A DNA stretch of 64,000 nucleotides. Source: Methanolobus psychrotolerans. GTDB taxonomy: Archaea > Halobacteriota > Methanosarcinia > Methanosarcinales > Methanosarcinaceae. The DNA is taken from positions 1 through 64,000 of the forward strand of contig NZ_MBKP01000021.1 in the NCBI RefSeq assembly GCF_002243045.1, given 5' to 3'. The position numbers were made by a program, and so were the translations under genes. Below the pieces are notes generated by a model, which was not told where the DNA came from, searched no databases, and saw only the letters and a program-made list of their open reading frames with translations. How positions within the stretch are numbered: the stretch's first letter is position 1; the number at the start of each line of letters is the position of its first letter. Below, in pieces: positions 46,757 through 55,439 of this stretch.

Positions 46757-46993
46757 TCAAGCGATAACAAGTCGATAGTAAAATGCTTCGCCTGCGGTCT
46801 GGCTGTTACGAGTGATCCTAACAACGTCTCCCACCTGCGCCCCGATTTCCTGTATGACCGGATCAACAACCTTTATCTTGGGTAGTTGTTCCTTCTCAAT
46901 TACATATTGCTTTAAAACAGATTTAAGTTCATCTTCCAACATAATCTCATGTTTCGGGATTAACTGATGGTCAAGCAGGCTAAATTTTCTCAA
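46757..46993 (-). CDS. rpoH: RNA polymerase subunit H (Rpo5)
   Basis: 78 residues, a full archaeal RpoH equal to the C-terminal domain of eukaryotic Rpb5: FSLLDHQLIPKHEIM, LPKIKVVDPVIQEIGAQVGD and AFYYRLVIA. The start is TTG with GGGAGGAG upstream. First gene of the str/rpo operon. A gap of 83 bp separates it from the rpoB2 start. Confidence 0.95.
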   Translation of the reverse strand: MRKFSLLDHQLIPKHEIMLEDELKSVLKQYVIEKEQLPKIKVVDPVIQEIGAQVGDVVRITRNSQTAGEAFYYRLVIA

Positions 46994-47045
46994 TTGATTA
47001 CTCCTCCCTCAAAAATGTGAACGTGAACACTCTTGTGCAAAGTGA

Positions 47046-47122
47046 TGGCGGGCTCGTAGGGATTTGAACCCTAGGCCGTCTGGTTAAAAGCCAGACGCTC
47101 TGCCTGACTGAGCTACGAGCCC
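47046..47122 (-). tRNA. tRNA-Lys (UUU)
   Basis: On the minus strand GGGCTCG pairs with CGAGCCC. The anticodon loop CTTTTAA gives TTT, and the T arm is TAGGGTTCAAATCCCTA. Discriminator G and an encoded CCA are present. It lies 52 bp upstream of rpoH on the same strand and may share its transcript. Confidence 0.95.
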
Positions 47123-47431
47123 AATTTGTTGGGTGGATTTGCTGAGGCTGCTTCACGTTCATCGACTTCGGTGTAGCGGGGGATAAAAGCAGTTATGGTA
47201 TATATAGTTTATGTGTCCCCCTTTATGTCGGGACTGCTATAATTAACAATAACCTACTAATACTTATATGTTTTTTATTAATGTGCCTTTAATTTAATCA
47301 AAAGCAGAAAGTTTATATGTGATAATTTCTACTTTTTACAAAGTATGTGCAGTTATCTCCACTCGCAAATCTGTATCCTTCTATTTAAAGCGATATTTTC
47401 GGTGTAGCAACCATAAAATCCGTTCATTTAA
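47123..47431. other. Non-coding interval between tRNA-Lys and ahcY
   Basis: No convincing coding frame was seen. It holds AT-rich stretches with TATA-like CTATATATA on the minus strand (about 47195-47203), likely for tRNA-Lys and the rpo operon, and otherwise no recognised element. Confidence 0.5.
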
Positions 47432-47453
47432 TAAAAAAAGGGACTTAAGTCCC
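47432..47453 (-). terminator. Intrinsic terminator overlapping the ahcY stop codon
   Basis: GGGACTTAAGTCCC (47440-47453) is a perfect palindrome that contains the TAA stop of ahcY and is followed on the minus strand by seven T. It ends the seven-gene CoA/SAH run. Confidence 0.8.
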
Positions 47454-48680
47454 TGATTCCCAGTCATTCATATATGCTGTCTGTTCATCTGACAGTTTGT
47501 CAATGGTTATGCCCATGGACATGAGTTTCATCTCTGCAATTCCCATGTCCAGTTCATGAGGTACTGCATGTACTCCGTTGCTTAGCTTGTTCTCCGCGAT
47601 GTACCTTACGCAAAGTGCCTGGTTTGCAAAGCTCATATCCATGACCTCTGCAGGATGGCCGTCACCTGCTGCAAGGTTCACAAGCCTTCCGTCTGCAAGC
47701 ACATAGACACGCCTGTCCTTGAGTTTGTATTCCTTGATGTTATTCCTTACAGTCTTTACAGAACTTGCCATGGACTTAAGATCCTCAAGGTTGATCTCTA
47801 CGTTAAAGTGTCCTGCGTTTGCAAGTATGGCACCATCCTTGATAACCTCAAAGTCTTCTCTGTTCAGAATATCCCTGTTACCTGTGGTTGTGAGGAAAAT
47901 GTCTCCTATCTTTGCAGCTTCTTTCATTGGCATGACCTGGTTTCCGTCCATACGTGCTTCAAGCGCCCTTATAGGGTCTATCTCGGTAACAATTACGTTT
48001 GCACCAAGTCCTTTTGCACGCATCGCAGTGCCTTTGCCACACCAGCCGTATCCGCCAATGACAACATTCTTACCTGCCACAAGGAGGTTAGTTGTTCTCA
48101 TTATGCCATCCCATGCCGACTGGCCGGTACCATAGCGGTTATCAAAAAGGAATTTTGTCATTGCATCATTGACTGCAATTACCGGCATCTTCAGTGCACC
48201 ATCACGTTCCATGGCTTTGAGCCTGTGAATGCCTGTTGTTGTTTCCTCACAGCCACCAAGGATAAGCGGTAAAAGGTCAGTGCGTTCTGTGTGAAGCTTA
48301 AAAATAAGGTCTGCACCGTCATCTATGGTGATGTCAGGCTTAAAGTCAAGGACCTTGTCAATGGCTTCATAATACTCTTCGTTGCAGCAGTCATACTTTG
48401 CGAAGCACTGGATGTTCTTTTTTCCGTGAAGGGCAAGAGCAACGTCGTCCTGTGTGCTTAACGGATTACATCCTGTGATAACTACCTCTGCTCCACCGAT
48501 AGCCAGTGTTTCCACCAGGGCGGCAGTCTTTGCCTCTACGTGTAAAGCCATGCCTATCTTGTGGCCTGCAAGAGGTTTTTCTTTCTCGAACTGTTCCCTG
48601 ATGATATTGAGAACAGGCATATGGTTGCGAACCCAGCCGATCTTCATGTTGCCGGATTCTATCATTTCAGTATCACTCAT
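47445..48680 (-). CDS. ahcY: S-adenosyl/S-inosyl-homocysteine hydrolase
   Basis: 411 residues. It splits the product of methyl transfer to homocysteine and a nucleoside. NAD-binding GYGWCGKGTAMRAKGLGANVIV, NPLSTQDDVALAL, GGCEETTTGIHRL and GHFNVEINLEDL are present. The C-terminus lacks the KxxxY tail of longer AhcY forms, as in other archaea. In some methanogens the homologous enzyme acts on S-inosylhomocysteine, after deamination by the type of enzyme encoded just upstream (48 bp gap). Confidence 0.93.
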   Translation of the reverse strand: MSDTEMIESGNMKIGWVRNHMPVLNIIREQFEKEKPLAGHKIGMALHVEAKTAALVETLAIGGAEVVITGCNPLSTQDDVALALHGKKNIQCFAKYDCCNEEYYEAIDKVLDFKPDITIDDGADLIFKLHTERTDLLPLILGGCEETTTGIHRLKAMERDGALKMPVIAVNDAMTKFLFDNRYGTGQSAWDGIMRTTNLLVAGKNVVIGGYGWCGKGTAMRAKGLGANVIVTEIDPIRALEARMDGNQVMPMKEAAKIGDIFLTTTGNRDILNREDFEVIKDGAILANAGHFNVEINLEDLKSMASSVKTVRNNIKEYKLKDRRVYVLADGRLVNLAAGDGHPAEVMDMSFANQALCVRYIAENKLSNGVHAVPHELDMGIAEMKLMSMGITIDKLSDEQTAYMNDWESGT

Positions 48681-48727
48681 CTAAATTCTCCAGTATTATT
48701 CCAGATAAATGTCAATTAACAAACTAA

Positions 48728-50026
48728 TCAACTGTTAATCTTCGATATAAGGTCTTTTGACCTTTTAATTGCAGCGTCTATTACTTCCTGCTCATCCATT
48801 GACAGGACCTTTCCATCTTCCATGAGGACCTTACCGTTCACGATGGTGGTCTTCACATCCTTGCCGCTGGCAGCATACACAAGGTGTGATGCAACATCAT
48901 AGACTGGTGTCAGGTGAGCTTTGTTCATATCAACTATGATCATATCGGCGTTATATCCTTCCTTCAGCATACCGCTTTTAATGCCAAGCGCCTTCGCACC
49001 ATTGACAGTTGCCATCGCCAGTACCGTGCGTGCAGGAAGTACAGTTGGATCCATTGTGCTGACCTTTTGTAAAAGTGCTGCGGTTCTCATTTCCTCGAAC
49101 ATGTCAAGGTTGTTGTTGGAAGCGCATCCGTCAGTTCCAATACATACATTAGCTCCAGCGTCCAGGAGTTTGGATACCGGGCAGATTCCCGATGCAAGTT
49201 TCATATTGCTGACCGGATTATGGGAGATATTGACACCATATTCTGCAAGTATCTTTATGTCGCCGTCGGAAAGCCATACGCAATGCGCTGCAAGTACGTC
49301 AGGTCCCCAGAAATCGATACCCTTGAGGAAGTGTATGGAACACATGCCGAAGTTCTCCTTCATATAGTTGAGTTCTGCTTCGGTCTCAAGGACATGAATG
49401 TGTATCTTGACATTATCCCTGACCGCATGCTCTTTAACTCTTATCAGGAAATCTCTGGAACATGTGTTAGGTGCATGTGGCCCGTACATTGTATCAATCC
49501 TGCCATCGGCTTTCCCGTTCCATTCTTTGACAAAAGCACTACCTTCTTTCAGCTCCTTATCTGCTTTTTCCTTATCGCCAAAATCAATCATGCCGTAGGA
49601 AAGTGCTGCACGGATACCTGCTTTGTCTACAGCCTGAGCAACCCTGTTCTCATGGATGTACATATCCGCAAAAGCGATGGTACCGGAACGTATCATCTCA
49701 AGGCATGCAAGCCTTGTGCCCGCATAAATATCCTCGTCCGTAAGTTTTGCTTCGGCTGGCCAGATGTGGTTCTCAAGCCAGTCCTGCAATTGCATGTCAT
49801 CAGCATAGCCTCTGAAGATGGTCATACCTGCATGACAGTGAGTGTTTACCAGCCCTGGCATAAGGACTGATCCTTTAGCATCGATTACTTTCTCGGCACT
49901 GCATTTTGTGGATGTGCCTATCTCCTTTATCTTTCCGTTCTCAATGACCACCGCCCCATTCTCTATGTCTCCGACAGAGGGGTCCATTGTGAGGATATAA
50001 GCATTTTTGATTATCATATCAGCCAT
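48728..50026 (-). CDS. S-adenosylhomocysteine/5'-deoxyadenosine deaminase (amidohydrolase)
   Basis: 432 residues. HCHAGMTIFRGYADD has the metal HxH; HIHVLETEAELN, the later histidine AAHCVWLSD and GTDGCASNNNLDMFEE give the other ligands of the Mtad/DadD group. These enzymes deaminate S-adenosylhomocysteine, 5'-deoxyadenosine and methylthioadenosine. With AhcY downstream it forms a two-step SAH to SIH to homocysteine route. It overlaps the HD gene by 8 bp. Confidence 0.9.
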   Translation of the reverse strand: MADMIIKNAYILTMDPSVGDIENGAVVIENGKIKEIGTSTKCSAEKVIDAKGSVLMPGLVNTHCHAGMTIFRGYADDMQLQDWLENHIWPAEAKLTDEDIYAGTRLACLEMIRSGTIAFADMYIHENRVAQAVDKAGIRAALSYGMIDFGDKEKADKELKEGSAFVKEWNGKADGRIDTMYGPHAPNTCSRDFLIRVKEHAVRDNVKIHIHVLETEAELNYMKENFGMCSIHFLKGIDFWGPDVLAAHCVWLSDGDIKILAEYGVNISHNPVSNMKLASGICPVSKLLDAGANVCIGTDGCASNNNLDMFEEMRTAALLQKVSTMDPTVLPARTVLAMATVNGAKALGIKSGMLKEGYNADMIIVDMNKAHLTPVYDVASHLVYAASGKDVKTTIVNGKVLMEDGKVLSMDEQEVIDAAIKRSKDLISKINS

Positions 50027-50669
50027 TATCTCTCTCCTGTGTTGTTTCTTCCTTTAGTTGCTCCAGATACGTCTGCATTATCGTAAGTCTCTGGTCTGCA
50101 ATCTCCTTTGCTGTCTCTGTATTGAGCCTGTCCTTTATTTTGAAAGGTTTCTTCTCCATATACTCATAAAAGCCATCGAACGGGTCTTCCGTGTAAGCGT
50201 TCATGGAAGTCTCCTTCACAGTCCCGATGGTCTGTTTCAGTGTCCTTAACGCACCCATCGATACCAGGGAGCGGAAAATTCCAACAGCTCCAAGTGCATC
50301 TATCCTGTCGGCATCCTGCAGGATCTTAGCCTCGATGGTCTGTGCCTGCATCCCCCGGCTGAAACGGTGGCTGAGGATACATGATGCCACATGGTCGATG
50401 AGTTCTGCCTCTGCTCCGTTGTCATTAAGGAACTCACGTGCAATCTCTGCGCTGTACTGCGCATGATTCCCACCTTCTTCATGTTCCTTTACAATTCCCA
50501 CATCATGCAAAAGGGCTGCAAGACGAAGGACCTGAAGGTCACCACCTTCTTTTTCATGTATCCTTATGCAGGTGTTCTCCACACGCTCGATATGTGACAT
50601 GTCATGGGTACTTGGTTCACCTGCCAGTACTTTTGCAACGAACTGTCGCGTGGTTTCTATCAGATCCAT
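50019..50669 (-). CDS. HD-domain phosphohydrolase
   Basis: 216 residues. The HD signature is RLAALLHDVGIVKEHEEGG (metal HD pair), with HDMSHIERV upstream and DADRIDALGAVGIFR downstream, as in the YedJ/YpgQ-like group. Likely a nucleotide or nucleoside phosphate hydrolase; substrate unknown. It overlaps both neighbours by 8-10 bp, so it is translated with PPS and the deaminase. Confidence 0.85.
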   Translation of the reverse strand: MDLIETTRQFVAKVLAGEPSTHDMSHIERVENTCIRIHEKEGGDLQVLRLAALLHDVGIVKEHEEGGNHAQYSAEIAREFLNDNGAEAELIDHVASCILSHRFSRGMQAQTIEAKILQDADRIDALGAVGIFRSLVSMGALRTLKQTIGTVKETSMNAYTEDPFDGFYEYMEKKPFKIKDRLNTETAKEIADQRLTIMQTYLEQLKEETTQERDNG

Positions 50670-51430
50670 GTGATACCCCTTTCTTCAGCTTTGTTCTTCA
50701 GATTCTCTCTCATAGTGTAGAGGGCATCCGATATGACCCTGTCATTATCATAGGCATCAATAACAGCCTGAAGGGAGTCTTTGCTTCCGCCTTTCATGTC
50801 CTTTGTGAACTGCACCATGTTGCTAAGTGCCCTTGTAACGTTATCTACAATGGTTATGGTGGCAGTCAGTGATGTCCTGGAAAGGGGATTCAGGTCAATT
50901 GCAATAACGGTCTTTCCCATTTCCACAAGCTTCTTGCAGCGGTCTCCGTCTTCAAGGGGCACCAGCACAACGTCTGCAGTGAAAATACCTTCTTCATCAA
51001 CGATTGCCCTGTCGTGTGAAAGGTCAAGCCTCTTGTCGCCCTTGCCGCCAAGGACCACACCAGCACCGTGTGCCTTCAGATGTTCTGCAATCTTATGCAC
51101 CCTTGCATCGCTCCTGTGGAAAAGGTTCACTTCCAGTCTTGCGCCCAGAACATCGGCAAGGGATACCATCAGGTCAGGCACAAGAGCTGCAGTGTTCCCA
51201 TTCACGGATATTATGGGATTATCTGCAAGAAGCATGTGTGCAACAGCTGCTCTTTCGGCAATGGCTGCTGATTCAGTTGTCTTTTCTCCTATTATATAGT
51301 CAAAGGCTTCGCCACGTCCCTGGGCAACCAGTCCCTGCTTACTGGTGACTCCTATATTTACTCCTTCTACAATCTTCTCCCTTGTGATAAGGGATTCATA
51401 TCGGGGGTGGTCCTTTGGAATTTCTGTCAT
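50660..51430 (-). CDS. 4-phosphopantoate--beta-alanine ligase (phosphopantothenate synthetase)
   Basis: 256 residues of the archaea-specific COG1701 family. It joins 4-phosphopantoate with beta-alanine using ATP. HPRYESLITREKIVEG, AAVAHMLLADNPIISVNGNT, VLGGKGDKRLDLSHDRA and IAIDLNPLSRTSLTATI are family features. Pantoate kinase, which makes its substrate, is encoded two genes upstream, with an SPFH gene between. Confidence 0.93.
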   Translation of the reverse strand: MTEIPKDHPRYESLITREKIVEGVNIGVTSKQGLVAQGRGEAFDYIIGEKTTESAAIAERAAVAHMLLADNPIISVNGNTAALVPDLMVSLADVLGARLEVNLFHRSDARVHKIAEHLKAHGAGVVLGGKGDKRLDLSHDRAIVDEEGIFTADVVLVPLEDGDRCKKLVEMGKTVIAIDLNPLSRTSLTATITIVDNVTRALSNMVQFTKDMKGGSKDSLQAVIDAYDNDRVISDALYTMRENLKNKAEERGITWI

Positions 51431-51452
51431 TCAGTCCGTTTTCTCCTGATGT

Positions 51453-52397
51453 TTATTTGCTGGCATCCAGTATTATCCCCTGGTCTGTGGGGACGATCAT
51501 CGTCTGTATTTCCTGTCCTTGCAACATCTGTATGTACTTGTAGTTTATGAGGTTGGGATTCTTTGCCAGCTGTTCGTTGATGATCCTGAGTGCTTCAGCT
51601 TCACCAAGTGCCTCGGCAATGGTTGCGTTTGCAACACCGTTGGCCTCAATGATCTTCCTTTCAGCCTCAAGCTGTTCCTTTTGCTTGACAAATATCATCC
51701 TCTGTGCTTCCTGATCAGCCTGAAGCTTAGCTTCAATTGCTTCAGCAACTCTGGTTGGCAGCACAACGTTCCTTACCAGTACTTCCTCCACAACTATACC
51801 ATCTTTTTGCAAAGCTGTTGCTATGTTGGTAAGCATCTCCCCGGCCACTGCCTCCCTTTGCTCTCCATATACTTCCAGAGCAGTCTTGGTGGACACGACT
51901 TCACGTATGGATGATCTTATTGTTGGGCGTATGATCTTCTCTGCATAGTTAGTTCCCAGGGTCTGGTGAACGGTGCTGACCTCATCAGGTATCAGCCTGT
52001 ACCTTACAGTAATATCCAGTCCTACAGTAAGTCCTTCTGCAGTGAGGGCTTTTATTTGATCCTCCCCCGCTGTCATTCTTTCATCCTCTACCCCGCTCAT
52101 GGTGTATGTTTCACTTCTGACCGAGTATTTGGTTACACTGACCCAGGGTGGTACTATATGCAGTCCTTCTCCGAGTTCCCCTTCTTCCACACCACCGAAC
52201 TGGTTGAATTTCACACCAACCTCGCCGGCTCCCACAGAAACAAAAATAGAACCGAACATTACTGAAAAAATAATCAATATAATGAAACCCACACCAATTA
52301 AGCGTGATATCTTTCCCACAATGGGTGGTATTTCTTTAATTGGGAAATCAGGTGTCCTTTTAGATGGCACTGGGTCCCATTCTCCTTCAACAACCAT
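51453..52397 (-). CDS. SPFH/prohibitin-domain membrane protein (HflC/stomatin-like)
   Basis: About 314 residues from the ATG with GGAGAGG upstream; an ATG 25 codons earlier is less likely. A membrane helix (LIGVGFIILIIFSVMFGSIF) is followed by the SPFH/PHB domain (VGAGEVGVKFNQFGGVEEGEL, RYRLIPDEVSTVHQTLG) and a coiled-coil region (EAKLQADQEAQRMIFVKQKE). It probably forms membrane scaffolds that regulate proteases or lipid domains. Its place between two CoA genes is unexpected. Confidence 0.88.
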   Translation of the reverse strand: MVVEGEWDPVPSKRTPDFPIKEIPPIVGKISRLIGVGFIILIIFSVMFGSIFVSVGAGEVGVKFNQFGGVEEGELGEGLHIVPPWVSVTKYSVRSETYTMSGVEDERMTAGEDQIKALTAEGLTVGLDITVRYRLIPDEVSTVHQTLGTNYAEKIIRPTIRSSIREVVSTKTALEVYGEQREAVAGEMLTNIATALQKDGIVVEEVLVRNVVLPTRVAEAIEAKLQADQEAQRMIFVKQKEQLEAERKIIEANGVANATIAEALGEAEALRIINEQLAKNPNLINYKYIQMLQGQEIQTMIVPTDQGIILDASK

Positions 52398-52472
52398 GTT
52401 TTTAGCCTCTCCTTTACTACTTATAACCGTTTTTATACTATCTATAAATGGAAATCTTAAATATGTTTTCAC

Positions 52473-53366
52473 TCAGGTAATTTTTATGCTGCCAGTCCTT
52501 ATCCTGAATCTGAGCACAGTCCCAAAATCCGAAAAGACATTTTCAAGCTCTTTTCTTAGTGATGGCGAAGGCATTGAAAATACTGTATTTCCAAGCATTG
52601 CCTGGGATGCTGTAACTCCGATAGATCCTGCTGCTTCAATAGCATCATTGACTTCATCACTGGCAAGCCTGCTCTGTATGGTAAACTCTCTTGAGCAGAG
52701 CATGAAATTATCAACTGAAGGCCGTCGAATTAGTTTTTTCATGGCTTCCCTTCCGGCAGCATTGATGTCCTTGACCGTCCCTGGGTTGCTCAGGACTGAT
52801 TTTGTAGACAGTTCCCCGAGAACCACACAGTAGACATCTTCTTCTTTTGAAGGTATCCAGTCAACAGATGCTATGGATGGTGCTCCGGGTGTTTTTCGGA
52901 TAAGAATCCCGCCGTGTGCCTGTCCTGTAACATCTCCCAGACCGCTGCGATTACTTACTTCTGCCACGTGTGCAATATCATTGAGCTGGCTTGCGGTAAG
53001 GTCAAGTGTTAGGGCGTGGTTCAGTGCATAGGCGGTTCCAAGTGCTCCTGCCCCTGATGCTCCGAACCCGCATCCTATGGGTATGTCAGACATGCTTTCA
53101 ATTTTCACAGGAAATTCAGTGATGGTTTCCACAACAGCCCGGCTGGTATCTCCGGTGACCTTTGTTCCGTTGAGGAATATCTCTGTATCATCTATTTCTT
53201 CGCCAATTGTTACGGTGGTGTGAATGCCACCGTCAAGCACCACTCCGCATCCTGTTGAACCCTTTTTAATAGGGTCATCGTGGTCGTGTATCTGAAAAAA
53301 ACCTGTAATATGGGCCGGTGCAAAAGCCTTGGCAGTCACATTATCTTTGTATGATTTGCATGGCAT
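52473..53366 (-). CDS. Pantoate kinase (GHMP family)
   Basis: 297 residues of the archaeal COG1829 type. It phosphorylates pantoate to 4-phosphopantoate. AFAPAHITGFFQI opens the GHMP fold, the ATP loop is IPIGCGFGASGAGALGTAYAL and the C-terminal motif is GSIGVTASQAMLGNTVF. It starts on the base after the coaBC stop. Confidence 0.93.
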   Translation of the reverse strand: MPCKSYKDNVTAKAFAPAHITGFFQIHDHDDPIKKGSTGCGVVLDGGIHTTVTIGEEIDDTEIFLNGTKVTGDTSRAVVETITEFPVKIESMSDIPIGCGFGASGAGALGTAYALNHALTLDLTASQLNDIAHVAEVSNRSGLGDVTGQAHGGILIRKTPGAPSIASVDWIPSKEEDVYCVVLGELSTKSVLSNPGTVKDINAAGREAMKKLIRRPSVDNFMLCSREFTIQSRLASDEVNDAIEAAGSIGVTASQAMLGNTVFSMPSPSLRKELENVFSDFGTVLRFRIRTGSIKIT

Positions 53367-54611
53367 CTATTCTTCGTCCTTTGATGTTAGCAGTCCAGTT
53401 ATCTCATCCATAAGGACATTTGCAATAAGACTTTTGGAACCTTCAGTATTGAGATTATCCTTTCCGCCGGAGTATATTATAGTAACATTATTAGTGTCAG
53501 CCCCAATGCCACCTTTGCTGACCTCATTGGCAACTATCATATCAAGCCCGGAACTTTCAAGGGTCTGCTTCGCCCTTTTAAGCAGCTCTTCCGTGTTCAC
53601 TCCGGCTTCAGCCTTGAACCCGACTATCTTCACCTGCGGATACGCCTTTCTTGCTTCTTTTATTAGCTTGCGTGTGGATTTGAATGATAATTCAAGTCCT
53701 TCTCCAGATTTTATTTTCTGCCTGCTTGCATCAATGGTATAGTCTGCAATTGCAGCAGAACTTATGAGTACATCATATCCCTTTGCGAGTTCATCAAGTA
53801 CTGCATCGGTCATCTGAGCCGCTGTTTCGATATATATCTCGTTGATACCTGAAACTCCGAGCTTGTTCCTGTGCACTATGGTGACATCAGCACCCCTGCG
53901 GTAGGCTTCAAGGGCCAGCTCATTCCCAGTCTTCCCGGATGCCCTGTTAGTAAGTATCCGTATAGGATCAATAGATTCCGCCGTAGACCCGCTTGTAATG
54001 AGTACCTTCTTCCCGCAGAGTGTTCTTTTTCCGATAGCCCTCTCAACCCCAAGTACGATCTCATCATTTCCGGCTATCTTTGCTATACCTTCTTCTATTT
54101 TCGGTCCGATGAAGTTGATCCCCCAGCCTTTCATTTTCTCTATGTTCTCCATGACAGCCGGATGATCGTACATGTCCTCATGCATTGCAGGCACTATCAT
54201 TACCGGTTTGCCTGCACCGATGGCTGTGGTTGCGAAGGTGGTTACAGGTGTGTCATCTATCCCCGCCGCTATCTTGCCGATGGTATTGGCTGTTGCAGGA
54301 GCCACAAGCAACAGGTCTGCCCTGCCGAGGTTGCCAAAGAACTCCACATGCTCAACCTTTCCCGTGATCGCGGTGATGACCTCATTCCCGGTTGCATAAT
54401 GCAGGGCCATGGGGTTGATTATCCACCCGGAAGCCTCGCTCATAACTGCATAGACATCTGCGCCCCTGCGGATAAATTCCCGGGCAAGTTCCACAGTCCT
54501 TACAGCGGCAATGCTCCCTGTGACTGCAAGTACGATGGTCTTGCCTTTCAGCGATTCTGATCTAGTGGATCTAATCCAGAGTGTCGGGTGTTCATTTGGA
54601 ATCTGAGGCAT
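53367..54611 (-). CDS. coaBC: Phosphopantothenoylcysteine decarboxylase/phosphopantothenate--cysteine ligase
   Basis: 414 residues, two domains. The N-terminal flavoprotein decarboxylase (CoaC) has IVLAVTGSIAAVRTVELARE, the histidine in GKVEHVEFFG, APATANTIGKIAAGIDD and PAMHEDMYDHPAV. The C-terminal synthetase (CoaB) has VLITSGSTAESIDPIR, NRASGKTGNELALEAYRRG and DVLISSAAIADYT. It uses cysteine to make phosphopantetheine. First gene of the seven-gene minus-strand run to ahcY. Confidence 0.95.
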   Translation of the reverse strand: MPQIPNEHPTLWIRSTRSESLKGKTIVLAVTGSIAAVRTVELAREFIRRGADVYAVMSEASGWIINPMALHYATGNEVITAITGKVEHVEFFGNLGRADLLLVAPATANTIGKIAAGIDDTPVTTFATTAIGAGKPVMIVPAMHEDMYDHPAVMENIEKMKGWGINFIGPKIEEGIAKIAGNDEIVLGVERAIGKRTLCGKKVLITSGSTAESIDPIRILTNRASGKTGNELALEAYRRGADVTIVHRNKLGVSGINEIYIETAAQMTDAVLDELAKGYDVLISSAAIADYTIDASRQKIKSGEGLELSFKSTRKLIKEARKAYPQVKIVGFKAEAGVNTEELLKRAKQTLESSGLDMIVANEVSKGGIGADTNNVTIIYSGGKDNLNTEGSKSLIANVLMDEITGLLTSKDEE

Positions 54612-54724
54612 ATTCCGTCCTTATTTGATGAATAAGTGGATTTTAGTATTTAAAATGGGAAGGTTGTTTTAACATAATTCTTTATATTTATTTTCATTTA
54701 CATTTGTGTAAATGAATTATCATC

Positions 54725-54737
54725 CCGCCGAAGGCGG
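54725..54737. repeat. Short GC-rich hairpin between coaBC and the GNAT gene
   Basis: CCGCC, loop GAA, GGCGG. It lies in the divergent promoter region of coaBC and the acetyltransferase, in otherwise AT-rich DNA. Purpose unknown. Confidence 0.4.
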
Positions 54738-54767
54738 CACTTTCCCATAATTCCAATTAATATTAAC

Positions 54768-54783
54768 TTACGTAGGTACGTAA
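54768..54783. promoter_or_regulatory. Palindromic candidate operator TTACGTA-GG-TACGTAA
   Basis: Two 7-bp inverted arms separated by two bases, a size and symmetry typical of dimeric regulator sites. It lies between divergent coaBC and GNAT genes and just before a TATA-like CTTTATAG, about 85 bp from the acetyltransferase start. No second copy was noticed. Confidence 0.45.
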
Positions 54784-54867
54784 TCAACTTTATAGAGCCC
54801 ATATATTAGATTCATTCCCATCCACTTACGATAAATTCCAATATTATTGTTCCATATCATCCCCATT

Positions 54868-55407
54868 ATGACCTCTCCCTTTGTCCCGCGTCCTGCAACC
54901 ATCGCAGACAAATCCAAACTCTTGACTCTCTATCGTGAGGTAGCCTCAATTTCAGGTGGCATTATCCGTGAACCTCATGAGGTCACAGAGGAGTACATAC
55001 ACAAGTTCCTCACCAACAGTCTTAAAGATGGCATCATCCTCGTGGTTGATGATACTGAGAATGACCGCATAATCGCTGATCTACACACCTACCGTTCATC
55101 TCTCAGTGTGTTCTCACATGTGTTCGAGCACCTGACCATCGCCGTGCACCCGTCCTTCCAGAGACAGAGAATCGGCAGGATGCTTTTCACAACCATGCTT
55201 GAAACGGTAAGGAAGGAACACCCCGAGGTTCTCAGGGTCGAGCTGATCGCAAAGGAAAGTAACCACGCGGCCAGAAGCCTTTACAAGTCTCTTGGTTTTG
55301 TGGAGGAAGGCAGGATGGAGAAAAAGATCAGGAGAAAGGACGGGGGATTTGAGGCTGATATTCCCATGGTGTGGATGAATCCTGATTTTGAAGCAGGTAA
55401 ATACTAA
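54868..55407 (+). CDS. GNAT-family N-acetyltransferase
   Basis: 179 residues. The acetyl-CoA motif is LTIAVHPSFQRQRIGRMLF and the next helix LRVELIAKESNHAARSLYKS, ending LGFVEEGRMEKKIRR, as in RimJ-like acetyltransferases. Substrate unknown. The start chosen is the ATG of MTSPFVPRPATIADK; no strong ribosome site, so the mRNA may be nearly leaderless. Confidence 0.88.
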   Translation: MTSPFVPRPATIADKSKLLTLYREVASISGGIIREPHEVTEEYIHKFLTNSLKDGIILVVDDTENDRIIADLHTYRSSLSVFSHVFEHLTIAVHPSFQRQRIGRMLFTTMLETVRKEHPEVLRVELIAKESNHAARSLYKSLGFVEEGRMEKKIRRKDGGFEADIPMVWMNPDFEAGKY

Positions 55408-55439
55408 CGTTTATCTTGTTCTTCCTATACTACTTATAT

